NCBI GenBank assembly: GCA_009917555.1
Contig: QZDX01000001.1
Location: forward strand, 62,001-126,000
Direction of reading: 5' to 3'
DNA length: 64,000 nt
DNA from: a bacterium 1XD21-13
Lineage (GTDB): Bacteria; Bacillota; Clostridia; Lachnospirales; Lachnospiraceae
The notes beneath the pieces are model-generated. The model made no database searches. It saw only the letters and a program-made list of their open reading frames with translations, and had not been told where the DNA came from. The number at the start of each line of letters is the position of its first letter. Positions within the stretch are counted from its first letter, which is position 1. The translations under genes were made by a program, and so were the position numbers. Positions 8,715 through 16,763 of the stretch are shown piece by piece.

Positions 8715-10640
8715 TTATAATTCCTCTAGCTCTTTTAACCAAATATCACTGCAGGCATCACTGGGCATCCGCAGATCGCCTCTGGGTGAAACGGCCACGG
8801 AGCCAACCTTTGGTCCGTCCGGCAGGCAGGAGCGCTTAAACTGCTGTGCGAAAAACCGCTTGTAAAAGGTGCGGAGCCATTTTAAAATCTCCGTATCCTC
8901 ATAAGCCCCTGAAAATGCCAGCCTTGCCAGCCGGTAAATCTTGGAGGGTGAGAAGCCAAACCGAAGCACGTAGTATAGGAAGAAATCATGAAGCTCATAG
9001 GGCCCAACCAAGTCCTCGGTCTTCTGGGAAATTCCTCCGTCCTTAGGCGGAAGCAGCTCCGGGCTAACCGGTGTATCCAGCACGTCCAGGAGCACCTCTG
9101 AGAGCTCCGGATCCCCACAGGTGTCCGCATAGTAGCGCACCAGATGGCGCACCAATGTCTTGGGAACACCGCCGTTCACGCCGTACATGGACATGTGGTC
9201 CCCGTTGTAGGTAGCCCACCCAAGGGCAAGCTCCGACATATCGCCGGTTCCCACTACCAGTCCGCCGGTCTGATTGGCAATCCCCATGAGCACCTGGGTC
9301 CGCTCTCTGGCCTGGGCATTCTCATAAGTAATATCGTGGTTCTCCGGGTCCTGTCCGATATCCCAGAAATGAGCGTTCACGGATTCTCGGATGTCCACTT
9401 CCCTGAGAGTGGCTCCCAATTTTCTTGTGAGCTTGCAGGCATTGTCATAGGTGCGGCCTGTAGTGCCAAAGCAAGGCATAGTGATACCCATAATCTGCTC
9501 TCTGGGAAGAGACAGCAGATCAAAGGCTTTTGCCGTCACCAGCAGAGCCAGCGTGGAATCCAGACCGCCGGAAATTCCCACAACGGCTGACCAGCATCCC
9601 GTATGCTCCATACGTTTTTTAAGCCCCATAGCCTGTATGGAAAGAATCTCTTCACAGCGGCGCTCCCGATCCGACTTATCATCCGGAACAAAGGGATGGG
9701 GATCCACCTTGCGTTCCAGCTTCGTCTCGCCCAATGCCAGGTGAAAGCCCACCTCCGTATAGGTGTCATCATTTTCCACAAAAAAAGTATTCATCCGCCT
9801 GCGCTCACCTGCAAGGCGGCACACATCCACATCACCATAGGTAATCCCGTTTTGAAAGCGCTGGGAGCAGCCAAGAATCACTCCGTTCTCCGCAATGAGG
9901 TTCTCCCCCCCAAAGACCAGATCCTGGGTGGATTCCCCCTCCCCTGCGTTGGCATACACATAACCGCATACCAGCCTTGCAGACTGACCTCCGATCAGCT
10001 CCCTCCGGTAACGGCTCTTTCCAATGGTCTCATCACTGGCAGAGCAGTTGACGATCACCGTAGCTCCGGTCAGGGCGTGGCGTACACTGGGGGGCTCAGG
10101 AACCCACAGGTCCTCGCAGATCTCTGCAGCAACTACCAATTCCGGCAGCTCCGCACAGGAAAATACTATGTCAGTGCCAAAAAGTACGTATTCCTCCCCC
10201 TTGGTTTTCCGGCCAAGCCATACATATTCCACCTCACGGTTTCCAGGTGCAAAGTGGCGCAGCTCGTAGAATTCCCCGTAATTGGGCAGGTTTGTTTTGG
10301 GCACCATCCCCAGAATCTCACCCTGATTGAGTACCGCCGCCACATTGTAAAGCTTCCCCTGTTTCTCCCAGGGCAGGCCCACAAAGATCAGCGCATCCAG
10401 CTCCTTTGTAGCATCCGCTATGGTAAATAAGGTCTCTCTTGCCTGTCTGATAAGCGTCTCCTGCAAAAATAAATCTCCGCAGGTGTAGCCGGTAATGCAA
10501 AGCTCCGGAAAGACAATCAGTTTTGCTCCGTTTCCCGCCGCCTCCTTTGCCAGACGAATAATCTCTGCTCCGTTAAATTCCGGCTGAGCTACCCGAATCT
10601 TCGGCGTAATCGCCGCTGTTTTTACAAATCCATGCTTCAT
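8715..10640 (-). CDS. nadE: Glutamine-dependent NAD(+) synthetase
   Basis: A 641-residue two-domain enzyme that makes NAD from nicotinate adenine dinucleotide, ATP and glutamine. The N-terminal nitrilase-type glutaminase (1-290) has the Glu in F-P-E-L-C, the Lys in V-P-K-T-N and the Cys in A-A-E-I-C-E-D-L-W. The C-terminal synthetase (about 330-641) has the P-loop S-G-G-L-D-S-T. The length is right for the bacterial two-domain form. AGGAG precedes the ATG by seven bases and is itself the end of a short dispersed repeat. Confidence 0.95.
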   Translation of the reverse strand: MKHGFVKTAAITPKIRVAQPEFNGAEIIRLAKEAAGNGAKLIVFPELCITGYTCGDLFLQETLIRQARETLFTIADATKELDALIFVGLPWEKQGKLYNVAAVLNQGEILGMVPKTNLPNYGEFYELRHFAPGNREVEYVWLGRKTKGEEYVLFGTDIVFSCAELPELVVAAEICEDLWVPEPPSVRHALTGATVIVNCSASDETIGKSRYRRELIGGQSARLVCGYVYANAGEGESTQDLVFGGENLIAENGVILGCSQRFQNGITYGDVDVCRLAGERRRMNTFFVENDDTYTEVGFHLALGETKLERKVDPHPFVPDDKSDRERRCEEILSIQAMGLKKRMEHTGCWSAVVGISGGLDSTLALLVTAKAFDLLSLPREQIMGITMPCFGTTGRTYDNACKLTRKLGATLREVDIRESVNAHFWDIGQDPENHDITYENAQARERTQVLMGIANQTGGLVVGTGDMSELALGWATYNGDHMSMYGVNGGVPKTLVRHLVRYYADTCGDPELSEVLLDVLDTPVSPELLPPKDGGISQKTEDLVGPYELHDFFLYYVLRFGFSPSKIYRLARLAFSGAYEDTEILKWLRTFYKRFFAQQFKRSCLPDGPKVGSVAVSPRGDLRMPSDACSDIWLKELEEL

Positions 10641-10652
10641 AATATGTCTCCT

Positions 10653-10667
10653 ATTCCAGTCCCGCAG
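10653..10667 (-). repeat. Solo short repeat before nadE ribosome site
   Basis: Minus strand CTGCGGGACTGGAAT runs directly into AGGAGAC, the ribosome site of nadE. It matches the terminal motif of the long hairpin elements near 14.7 and 54.8 kb. Confidence 0.5.
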
Positions 10668-10672
10668 TCATT

Positions 10673-11554
10673 CTACCGCTTTGCCTTATCTAATATTTTC
10701 TTTAGCTCTTCTATATTGAAGGTATACGCCTCGTTACAAAAATGGCACTTTACCTCAATAGGCTTTCCATCCCGAATCATCTCTCGGATTTCCTTGCTGC
10801 CAATGCTGATAATGGCTTTCTCCACCCGCTCCTTGGAACAATTGCAGGAAAATGCGGTGGGAATTGTATCATTGACGGTAAGTCCAAATTCCCCCAGCAG
10901 CTCCTCCAAAATGCCCTCCGGCGTCAGCCCCCGATTTAACAGCTCCGTTACGGAGGTCATACCAGCCAGACGTTTTTCCAGTGCGTCAATTACCTTTTCC
11001 TCCGTGTAGGGCATGAGCTGTAGTATAAAACCTCCGGCCTGGCACACGGTATTGTCACGGTTCAGAAGCACCCCAAGTCCCACAGAGGAGGGAATCTGCT
11101 CGGAGGTTGCAAAATAATAGGTTAAATCCTCTGCAATCTCTCCCGTCTGAAGCTCTGTCTGTCCTACATAGGGCTCCTTCATGCCCAGATCTCGAATGAC
11201 CTGGAGCATTCCCTTTCCGATAGCTCCCGACACATCCAGCTTTCCCTTGGCGTTGGCGGGAATCAGAACAGCCGGCTCATTTACATAGCCCTTGACCTGT
11301 GCCTTGGAATCGGCTGTAACGGTGATTCCTCCCAAGGGCCCGTCACCCCGGATCTGAAGGGTCAGAAGGTCCTCCTCTCCCTTCATCATAGAGCCCATCA
11401 TGGCCCCTGCGCTTAAAGACCGCCCCAGGGCCGCCGTTGCCACCGGGCTGGTATTGTGAATCTGCCTGGCCCTCTCCACCATCTCCCTGGAGGTGATGGC
11501 AAAGGCCCGGATCTGATTGTCCGCCGCCGTTGCCCTTACAATATAATCTGACAT
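10673..11554 (-). CDS. hslO: Hsp33 redox-regulated chaperone
   Basis: A 293-residue Hsp33. The zinc/redox switch is intact: Cys237 and Cys239 (C-N-C) and Cys270 and Cys273 (C-H-F-C). The protein holds unfolded proteins under oxidative and heat stress when these cysteines form disulphides. The N-terminal substrate-binding domain starts with D-Y-I-V-R-A. It lies 32 bases upstream of nadE on the same strand and may be co-transcribed. Confidence 0.95.
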   Translation of the reverse strand: MSDYIVRATAADNQIRAFAITSREMVERARQIHNTSPVATAALGRSLSAGAMMGSMMKGEEDLLTLQIRGDGPLGGITVTADSKAQVKGYVNEPAVLIPANAKGKLDVSGAIGKGMLQVIRDLGMKEPYVGQTELQTGEIAEDLTYYFATSEQIPSSVGLGVLLNRDNTVCQAGGFILQLMPYTEEKVIDALEKRLAGMTSVTELLNRGLTPEGILEELLGEFGLTVNDTIPTAFSCNCSKERVEKAIISIGSKEIREMIRDGKPIEVKCHFCNEAYTFNIEELKKILDKAKR

Positions 11555-11614
11555 TGCATTGTCACTCCTTTTATCTCCATTCTGTCCATTGTCTTTTTCA
11601 CTACATAATTTACA

Positions 11615-12403
11615 TTATTTTCCTGCCATCTCTTTCCCATGCTCCCTTGCAATCACATGGATTCTCTCTGTAAACTCCGAAGGCTCCTGCCCCGTATCGG
11701 CATCACAGATCCGCAAAAGCTCCATGCCCGCCTCCCTCAAAAGACGCTGGATCTGCTCCACAGAATAAGCCCGTTGAAAATGGGTTTCCTCATATTTCCG
11801 GTATCGCCCGTCCTCCTGCCGGATAAACAGGGTTAAATCATACTGGTTCAGCATTTCCTCCGGGTCGTAATAATTCTCCCAGATGAAGCTTCCTTCCTCC
11901 CGATTCTCTGCAATGGTGTTCTCTCCTAAAAGGTTCTCATATTTATAAACGGAATTTATGTCAAAAAGGAAGATTCCACCTGGATCCAAATAATTATTTA
12001 CCAGGGAAAACACCTGCAGAAGCTCTTCCTCCTCCGCAATATAATTGATGGAATCGCAGACGCTTACCACCGCTCTTACCGTACCGTAAAGCTCAAATGC
12101 GCGCATATCCTGGAGAAGATATAAAATATCATGACCGGAAAGAGTCCGCTTTTCCACTGCCAGCTCCAGCATCTCCTCCGAGGCATCCACCCCGATCATG
12201 TCATAGCCGGCCTCCGCCAAAAGCTCTGTCAAGGTTCCGGTTCCGCAGCCCAAGTCCAGCACCAGGCCATCTTCTACCTTGTATTCCCTTAACAGCTCCA
12301 CAATCCGATCCCGCCATTTTTCATAAGGAACATTGTCCATGAACAAATCATAGACCTCTGCAAAGCCGGCATATTTATTCACAACGCTTCTTCTGGTGCT
12401 CAT
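11615..12403 (-). CDS. Class I SAM-dependent methyltransferase
   Basis: A 262-residue methyltransferase. The SAM-binding motif I, V-L-D-L-G-C-G-T-G-T-L-T-E, is near residue 45, followed by G-V-D-A-S-E-E-M-L. The N-terminal Y-A-G-F-A-E-V-Y-D pattern is typical of the small-molecule methyltransferases often found beside hslO in clostridia. The substrate is unknown. AAAGGA lies before the ATG. Confidence 0.85.
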   Translation of the reverse strand: MSTRRSVVNKYAGFAEVYDLFMDNVPYEKWRDRIVELLREYKVEDGLVLDLGCGTGTLTELLAEAGYDMIGVDASEEMLELAVEKRTLSGHDILYLLQDMRAFELYGTVRAVVSVCDSINYIAEEEELLQVFSLVNNYLDPGGIFLFDINSVYKYENLLGENTIAENREEGSFIWENYYDPEEMLNQYDLTLFIRQEDGRYRKYEETHFQRAYSVEQIQRLLREAGMELLRICDADTGQEPSEFTERIHVIAREHGKEMAGK

Positions 12404-12512
12404 GTGGTTCCTTTCTCTCCCGGTTTCTCATAGGGCTTCTTTCGGACTGCTGTTGATAGCTCTACCGCTATTTTTATGCATCCTTACCCGATTGTTTTTA
12501 TTATATCAAATT

Positions 12513-12557
12513 TTTTTCAAAAAACAAGACAGCCTCTAACCGAAATCAAAGGCTGTC
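12513..12557 (-). terminator. Terminator of the murB-rapZ-whiA-crh cluster
   Basis: GACAGCCT (12528-12535) pairs perfectly with AGGCTGTC (12550-12557). On the minus strand the stem is followed by TTGTTTTTTG. It lies 14 bases after the crh-like stop. Confidence 0.85.
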
Positions 12558-12570
12558 TGTTCCCCACTTT

Positions 12571-12825
12571 TTACTTACTGCTCAAAAACTTCTCTATATT
12601 GGCCATGGCTTCCTCCTCATCCTCGCCGCTGGCTGAGACGGTTACCGTCTCCCCTGCGTAAAGTCCGAGGGTCATCATCCCCATAATGCTTTTGGCATTT
12701 ACCTTCTTGTTATCACTTTCCACATAAATCTCACTGCCATACTGACTTGCCACCTGTACCAGCAGCGCCACCGGTCTCGCTTCCAGACCATTTGGAATCT
12801 GAATCGTGATTTCTTGCTTAATCAT
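12571..12825 (-). CDS. Crh-like HPr paralogue lacking His15
   Basis: An 84-residue HPr-fold protein. The regulatory serine is exactly at position 46 (K-S-I-M-G-M-M). Position 15, where HPr carries the phosphoryl-accepting His, is Glu (G-L-E-A-R-P). The Bacillus protein Crh has Gln at this place and acts only as a Ser46-P co-effector of CcpA, not in PTS phosphotransfer. Its location directly after whiA matches the Bacillus yvcJ-yvcK-yvcL-crh order. The start overlaps the whiA stop by four bases (ATGA). I infer a regulatory, not transport, role. Confidence 0.85.
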   Translation of the reverse strand: MIKQEITIQIPNGLEARPVALLVQVASQYGSEIYVESDNKKVNAKSIMGMMTLGLYAGETVTVSASGEDEEEAMANIEKFLSSK

Positions 12826-13721
12826 AATAACCTTTCCTCCTTGTGCTCCCTTAGCTCCTCTGCAATGAGACTCAGTTTCCTCAGCCTGTGATTCACACCT
12901 GACTTGCCCACAGAAGGGGTCAGCATCTGCCCCAACTCCTTCAATGTGGCCTCCGGCTGCTCCAGGCGAAGCTCCGCTATCTCGGTTAATCCCTCCGGAA
13001 GCTGGTCAAACCCAATTGTTGCTTTGATATATTGTATATCTTCAATCTGCTTTACCGCTGCAGAAACGGTCTTATTTAAGTTGGCAGTCTCACAATTTAC
13101 CTGCCTGTTCACGGAGTTGCGCATATCCTTTAAAATGCGGATATTCTCAAAGTTCATAAGGGCCACATGAGCCTCCATGACATTCAGAGCATCCACAATC
13201 TGGGCGCCCTCCTTGATGTATACGATCTGGTTCTTCTTACGATTGGTCACCCTGGCCTCAATGCCAAAGCTTCCAATCATATCACAGAGCTTATATGCCT
13301 TCTCAGGACTGTTACAGACAATCTCAAAGTGATAGCCCTTCTCCGGATCACTGACCGACCCGGACGCCAGAAAAGCACCACGGATAAATGCCCGCTTACA
13401 GCAAAGATTCTGAATCAGCACATGCTTTACGGCAGAAAGGTCCCCATAAGAAACGATCTCAAAGCTGCGTCCTCCCTTAAGACTCTTATTCTGCCTCACG
13501 GATACGTCCAGTCTTATATTAAAGGTTTTTTTCAACAATGTAAAGTACTTTCTTGCAACTGCCAGATTTTCCGTGTGCATCCGAAGCACCGAAGCGCCCG
13601 CCTGTTCCTCTGTCACCCGGCTGCAAAAGTCTAAAATTGCTGCGATTTCTGCAAGCTGGCAATGTCTGGCCCCAGGGATCTGCCTGGACAATTCTTCCTT
13701 AATTTCACTGGAAAAAGACAT
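12822..13721 (-). CDS. whiA: WhiA family DNA-binding protein
   Basis: A 299-residue WhiA. The N-terminal half (about 1-190) is a LAGLIDADG-homing-endonuclease-like fold without the catalytic acidic pair. The C-terminal helix-turn-helix shows V-G-K-S-G-V-N-H-R-L-R-K-L near residue 275. WhiA influences cell division and chromosome segregation in Bacillus and sporulation genes in Streptomyces. GAGGT lies before the ATG. It is between rapZ and the crh-like gene, and yvcK, which usually sits between rapZ and whiA, is absent. Confidence 0.93.
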   Translation of the reverse strand: MSFSSEIKEELSRQIPGARHCQLAEIAAILDFCSRVTEEQAGASVLRMHTENLAVARKYFTLLKKTFNIRLDVSVRQNKSLKGGRSFEIVSYGDLSAVKHVLIQNLCCKRAFIRGAFLASGSVSDPEKGYHFEIVCNSPEKAYKLCDMIGSFGIEARVTNRKKNQIVYIKEGAQIVDALNVMEAHVALMNFENIRILKDMRNSVNRQVNCETANLNKTVSAAVKQIEDIQYIKATIGFDQLPEGLTEIAELRLEQPEATLKELGQMLTPSVGKSGVNHRLRKLSLIAEELREHKEERLL

Positions 13722-13791
13722 TTGTTACCTCATATAAATAAGCGCTCTCTGTCACAGCTCAAAAAACGAAGCTGCTATTATCATCTGCTGT

Positions 13792-14670
13792 TTAATGAGC
13801 TTTTACAATGGCATCTTTTTCAATATCCCGGTGCTCACACCGCACCACATAGTCTCCATTTTCCTTTAGGCGCTCATAAAGACGGTTTGCCAGAGTCACG
13901 GAACGATGCTTTCCTCCTGTACAGCCCACGGCAATGACAAGCTGATTTTTTCCCTCCTGTACATAGTTGGGAAGCAGAAAGCGAACCATATCCTCCAGCT
14001 TATCCAGAAAGCAGTGCGCCGCCTCAAAGCCCATGACAAAATCCTGTATCTCCTTATCATTTCCATTCAACCTGCGAAGCTCTTCGTAATAATAAGGGTT
14101 GGGCAGGAAGCGCACGTCAAAGACCAGATCCGCATCATTGGGAATTCCGAATTTAAAGCCAAAGGAAAGAACGGAAATAACAAGATTTCGGAATTCTCGG
14201 TTCTGTACAAATATTTTATCAAGCTCCACCCGAAGCTCTCTTGTGAGAAGGCTGCTGGTATCTATTATGTAATCCGCCTGCTTTTTCAAAAAGGTCAGAC
14301 GCTCCCGCTCCTTCTCAATTCCCTCTGCAATGCGCCCGTCCCCAGCCAGGGGGTGGTTCCTTCGTGTTTCCTTATATCGCTTGATCAGCACATGGTCGGC
14401 GGCATCCAGAAACAGAATCTCATAGGTGTAGCCGGCCATGGCCAGCTCCTCCAGGGCATGCTGCAGATCACTTAACGCCTGTCCGTTGCGCACATCAATG
14501 CCCAGGGCAACCTTTGTGATCTCGCTGGTTCCCGAATAGACAAGCTCCGAGAACTTTCCCATGAGAGAGATCGGGAGATTATCCACGCAAAAATAGCCGG
14601 CATCCTCCAGCATCCGCAGGGATGTTCCCCTTCCAGCTCCGGACATGCCTGTTACAATTACAAAGCGCAC
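13792..14670 (-). CDS. rapZ: RapZ/YvcJ-type nucleotide-binding protein, altered Walker A
   Basis: A 292-residue RapZ-family protein. I chose the GTG at 14670 because AGGAGG lies six bases upstream and the protein then begins M-R-F-V-I-V-T-G, as in the family. The Walker A loop reads G-M-S-G-A-G-R-G-T-S (residues 8-17). Arg14 replaces the usual Lys and Gly15 the usual Ser. The C-terminal domain has the conserved G-C-T-G-G-K-H-R-S-V pattern near residue 255. Family members bind GTP/ATP or glucosamine-6-phosphate and control cell-envelope precursor supply. The neighbouring murB fits that theme. Confidence 0.9.
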   Translation of the reverse strand: MRFVIVTGMSGAGRGTSLRMLEDAGYFCVDNLPISLMGKFSELVYSGTSEITKVALGIDVRNGQALSDLQHALEELAMAGYTYEILFLDAADHVLIKRYKETRRNHPLAGDGRIAEGIEKERERLTFLKKQADYIIDTSSLLTRELRVELDKIFVQNREFRNLVISVLSFGFKFGIPNDADLVFDVRFLPNPYYYEELRRLNGNDKEIQDFVMGFEAAHCFLDKLEDMVRFLLPNYVQEGKNQLVIAVGCTGGKHRSVTLANRLYERLKENGDYVVRCEHRDIEKDAIVKAH

Positions 14671-14682
14671 ACCATCCCTCCT

Positions 14683-14802
14683 ATTCCAGTTCCGTAACAC
14701 CTCTTCCAGCACCCTTCAGCTAGAACAATTTCCAGCCATAAATACATAAGTCTGTAAATTGTTCTGGCGCTGTCGAGGTATTACTGATTCCAGTTCCATA
14801 AT
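14683..14802 (-). repeat. Long hairpin repeat element, copy A (rapZ-murB junction)
   Basis: A 120-bp element bounded by the direct repeats ATTCCAGTTCC(G/A)TAA (14683 and 14787). Inside are two nested stems: 14694-14711 with 14767-14784 (imperfect) and the perfect 10-bp AGAACAATTT/AAATTGTTCT (14722-14731 with 14756-14765). The apical part has TCCAGCC...ACATAAGTCTG. On the minus strand the distal repeat ends in GGAATAGGAGG, the ribosome site of rapZ. Same architecture as the elements at 54.8 and 41.9 kb. Confidence 0.8.
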
Positions 14803-14813
14803 ACCAATCTATT

Positions 14814-15725
14814 TTAAAATCCCAACAATTTCATTTCCAGCTCTAGCTCCACTCCGAACCGGCGCTGAACCTCCTGCTGTACATGAGACACCAGTTCCAG
14901 TACATTCTGAGCCGTGGCCTCGCCCCTGTTAATCACAAAGCCGCAATGCTTCTCCGACACCTGGGCATCTCCCACACGGAAGCCCCGAAGTCCTGCGTCC
15001 ATAATCAGCTTTCCGGCAAAATATCCCTCCGGCCGTTTAAAGGTACTGCCGGCGCTGGGGTACTCCAGGGGCTGCTTTCCCGTCCGGGCCTCCTTGAGCT
15101 CCTGCATCCTGGCCTCAATTGCTTCCTGATCTCCTTCCTCCAGGTCCAGGACCGCCTCCAGCACAATGTAATGCTCCCTGGCTACACTGCTGGTTCGGTA
15201 TCCCAGCTCCAGCTCTTCCTTTGTAAGGCGCAGCTGTTCCCCCTGCTCCGTTAAAACAAGGGCCTCTCTCACTACATCCTTCATCTCTCCGCCATAGGCA
15301 CCGGCATTCATCACCAAGGCGCCGCCCACCGTTCCAGGGATTCCGGAGGCAAATTCAAGCCCGGTAAGCCCTTCCTTCGCCGCCATATGGGCTGCCCTCA
15401 CCAAAAGAGCGCCGGCTTGGGCATACAGGGTCCTGTCCTCTATGCGAATCTCATTCCAATTCTGAAATAGCTGGATAACCACACCGTCATAGCCCTTGTC
15501 GCTGACTAAAACATTGCTTCCATTTCCAAGAATATAATAGCTCTCTTTCAATGCATGGCAGGCTTTCAGTACCGCCGCAAGCTGCTCCGGTGTCCTTGGA
15601 AGACAGAAGTACTTGGCGGGTCCTCCGATCCGAAAGGTGGTATGCTTTTTCAATGGCTCCTCTGTCAGTACCTGGCCTTCTTCCCCAAGGATCTCACGTA
15701 ATCTCTCATAAAACTCCTGCTTCAT
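14814..15725 (-). CDS. murB: UDP-N-acetylenolpyruvoylglucosamine reductase
   Basis: A 303-residue MurB, the flavoenzyme that makes UDP-N-acetylmuramate for peptidoglycan. The FAD site shows T-T-F-R-I-G-G-P-A near residue 38 and L-G-N-G-S-N-V-L near 80. The catalytic region has S-A-G-S-T-F-K-R-P, and a Glu in Q-V-S-E-K-H-C follows. The length is that of type II MurB. The ATG at 15725 has AGGAG seven bases upstream. Longer in-frame starts lie at or beyond the promoter (near 15800) and are rejected. Confidence 0.95.
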   Translation of the reverse strand: MKQEFYERLREILGEEGQVLTEEPLKKHTTFRIGGPAKYFCLPRTPEQLAAVLKACHALKESYYILGNGSNVLVSDKGYDGVVIQLFQNWNEIRIEDRTLYAQAGALLVRAAHMAAKEGLTGLEFASGIPGTVGGALVMNAGAYGGEMKDVVREALVLTEQGEQLRLTKEELELGYRTSSVAREHYIVLEAVLDLEEGDQEAIEARMQELKEARTGKQPLEYPSAGSTFKRPEGYFAGKLIMDAGLRGFRVGDAQVSEKHCGFVINRGEATAQNVLELVSHVQQEVQRRFGVELELEMKLLGF

Positions 15726-15798
15726 GCGGCTCTCCTGCTCTAAGTAATTCTCAGCACTCTCTCGAGTGGTCATACAAATACAGCTCTGTTTTGATCTA

Positions 15799-15838
15799 AG
15801 TATATGCCAAAACACCGGAAAGTACAACCCCTTTCCGG
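15799..15838 (-). promoter_or_regulatory. murB promoter with overlapping inverted repeat
   Basis: TTGTAC (15822-15827) and TATACT (15799-15804) are 17 bases apart on the minus strand. The inverted repeat CCGGAAAG-N8-CTTTCCGG (15815-15822 with 15831-15838) spans the -35 box, so a bound protein would block or tune the promoter. The whole 336-bp stretch between the murB and regulator start codons (15726-16061) holds only this and a probable plus-strand promoter region with TATAAT at about 15958. Confidence 0.7.
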
Positions 15839-16061
15839 CGTTCTCCCCTTTTGGGAGCTTACTCTCAACAATGATTGCCCGATTTTTCCGGCTCACCTTT
15901 CACGCAGTATACACGTCCATTTGCGCTCTGCCAATAAATATATTAGATGGATTTGCCGATATAATATTCATATGGATTTGAAGCTTTCTAAAATAAGTCC
16001 CTTTAAAATTATGAAATACCTTTGTGATTTCACAAGATATACAGCAGGAAGGAGAACCGAA

Positions 16062-16763
16062 ATGCTTACCATCGCCATATGCGAAGATGAAACATATATG
16101 CTGCGAGAATTGTACAAAAAAACGGAAAAATATGTGAAGGACAAGCAATTATCCGCAAGTATAAAAGCCTTTACCTCCGGTGAGGAGCTGTTAAAGGAAA
16201 GGTTCGCCTTTGATATTATCTTGTTGGACTGCATGCTTCCAGGCATTAACGGACTTGAAGCAGCAAAGCAATTTTCTCACAGAAGCTGTGTCATTTTCAT
16301 TACCTCATATCGAGAATACGCAGTGGAGGCATTTCACCTGAACGCGGTACACTATCTCATAAAGCCGGTTACAGAACAGCATCTTTTTCTGGCACTGGAC
16401 CGGGCTCTAAGCCGCACAGTACAGGCAGACAACCAGGCACTGCCTCTTATGAAAAACGGGAAAACGCAGATCATCTTTATCCGCGATATTTTATACTGCG
16501 AGGTATTTAACCATCAAGTCTGCATTCATACCGTCCACGGCACTCATCCTTATTCCGGCACCCTGGATGCCCTGGAGGCAAAGCTGGACGGGCGTTTCTT
16601 TCGCTGTCACAGAAGCTTTCTTGTAAATATGAGCAGTGTCACAGGTCAGGAAAAGGGAATGGCGATTTTGAAAAATGGAGAACACGTATTCATATCAAGG
16701 CGAAAGCAGTCGGACTTTATGCAAAAGCTGCTGAATTTCCTGAAAAATGAGGTGATATCATGA
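16062..16763 (+). CDS. LytTR-type response regulator (AgrA-like)
   Basis: A 233-residue regulator with a receiver domain (phospho-acceptor Asp56 in L-L-D-C-M-L-P-G, switch Lys in L-I-K-P-V) and a C-terminal LytTR DNA-binding domain (R-C-H-R-S-F-L-V-N region). The ATG at 16062 has GGAAGGAG seven bases upstream. An upstream in-frame extension has no ribosome site. It overlaps the kinase gene by four bases (ATGA). LytTR regulators bind pairs of direct repeats; a 9-bp direct repeat ATGGATTTG occurs upstream at 15947 and 15972, a weak candidate. No AgrB or AgrD-like gene is adjacent. Confidence 0.92.
   Translation: MLTIAICEDETYMLRELYKKTEKYVKDKQLSASIKAFTSGEELLKERFAFDIILLDCMLPGINGLEAAKQFSHRSCVIFITSYREYAVEAFHLNAVHYLIKPVTEQHLFLALDRALSRTVQADNQALPLMKNGKTQIIFIRDILYCEVFNHQVCIHTVHGTHPYSGTLDALEAKLDGRFFRCHRSFLVNMSSVTGQEKGMAILKNGEHVFISRRKQSDFMQKLLNFLKNEVIS

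Noticed and set aside
15726-15896. Longer MurB start (57 extra residues)
   Set aside because: The extension runs through the murB promoter at 15799-15827 and lacks a ribosome site; the ATG at 15725 has a good one and gives the family length.
15804-16061. N-terminal extension of the LytTR regulator
   Set aside because: No homology to a receiver domain and no ribosome site; the ATG at 16062 has both.
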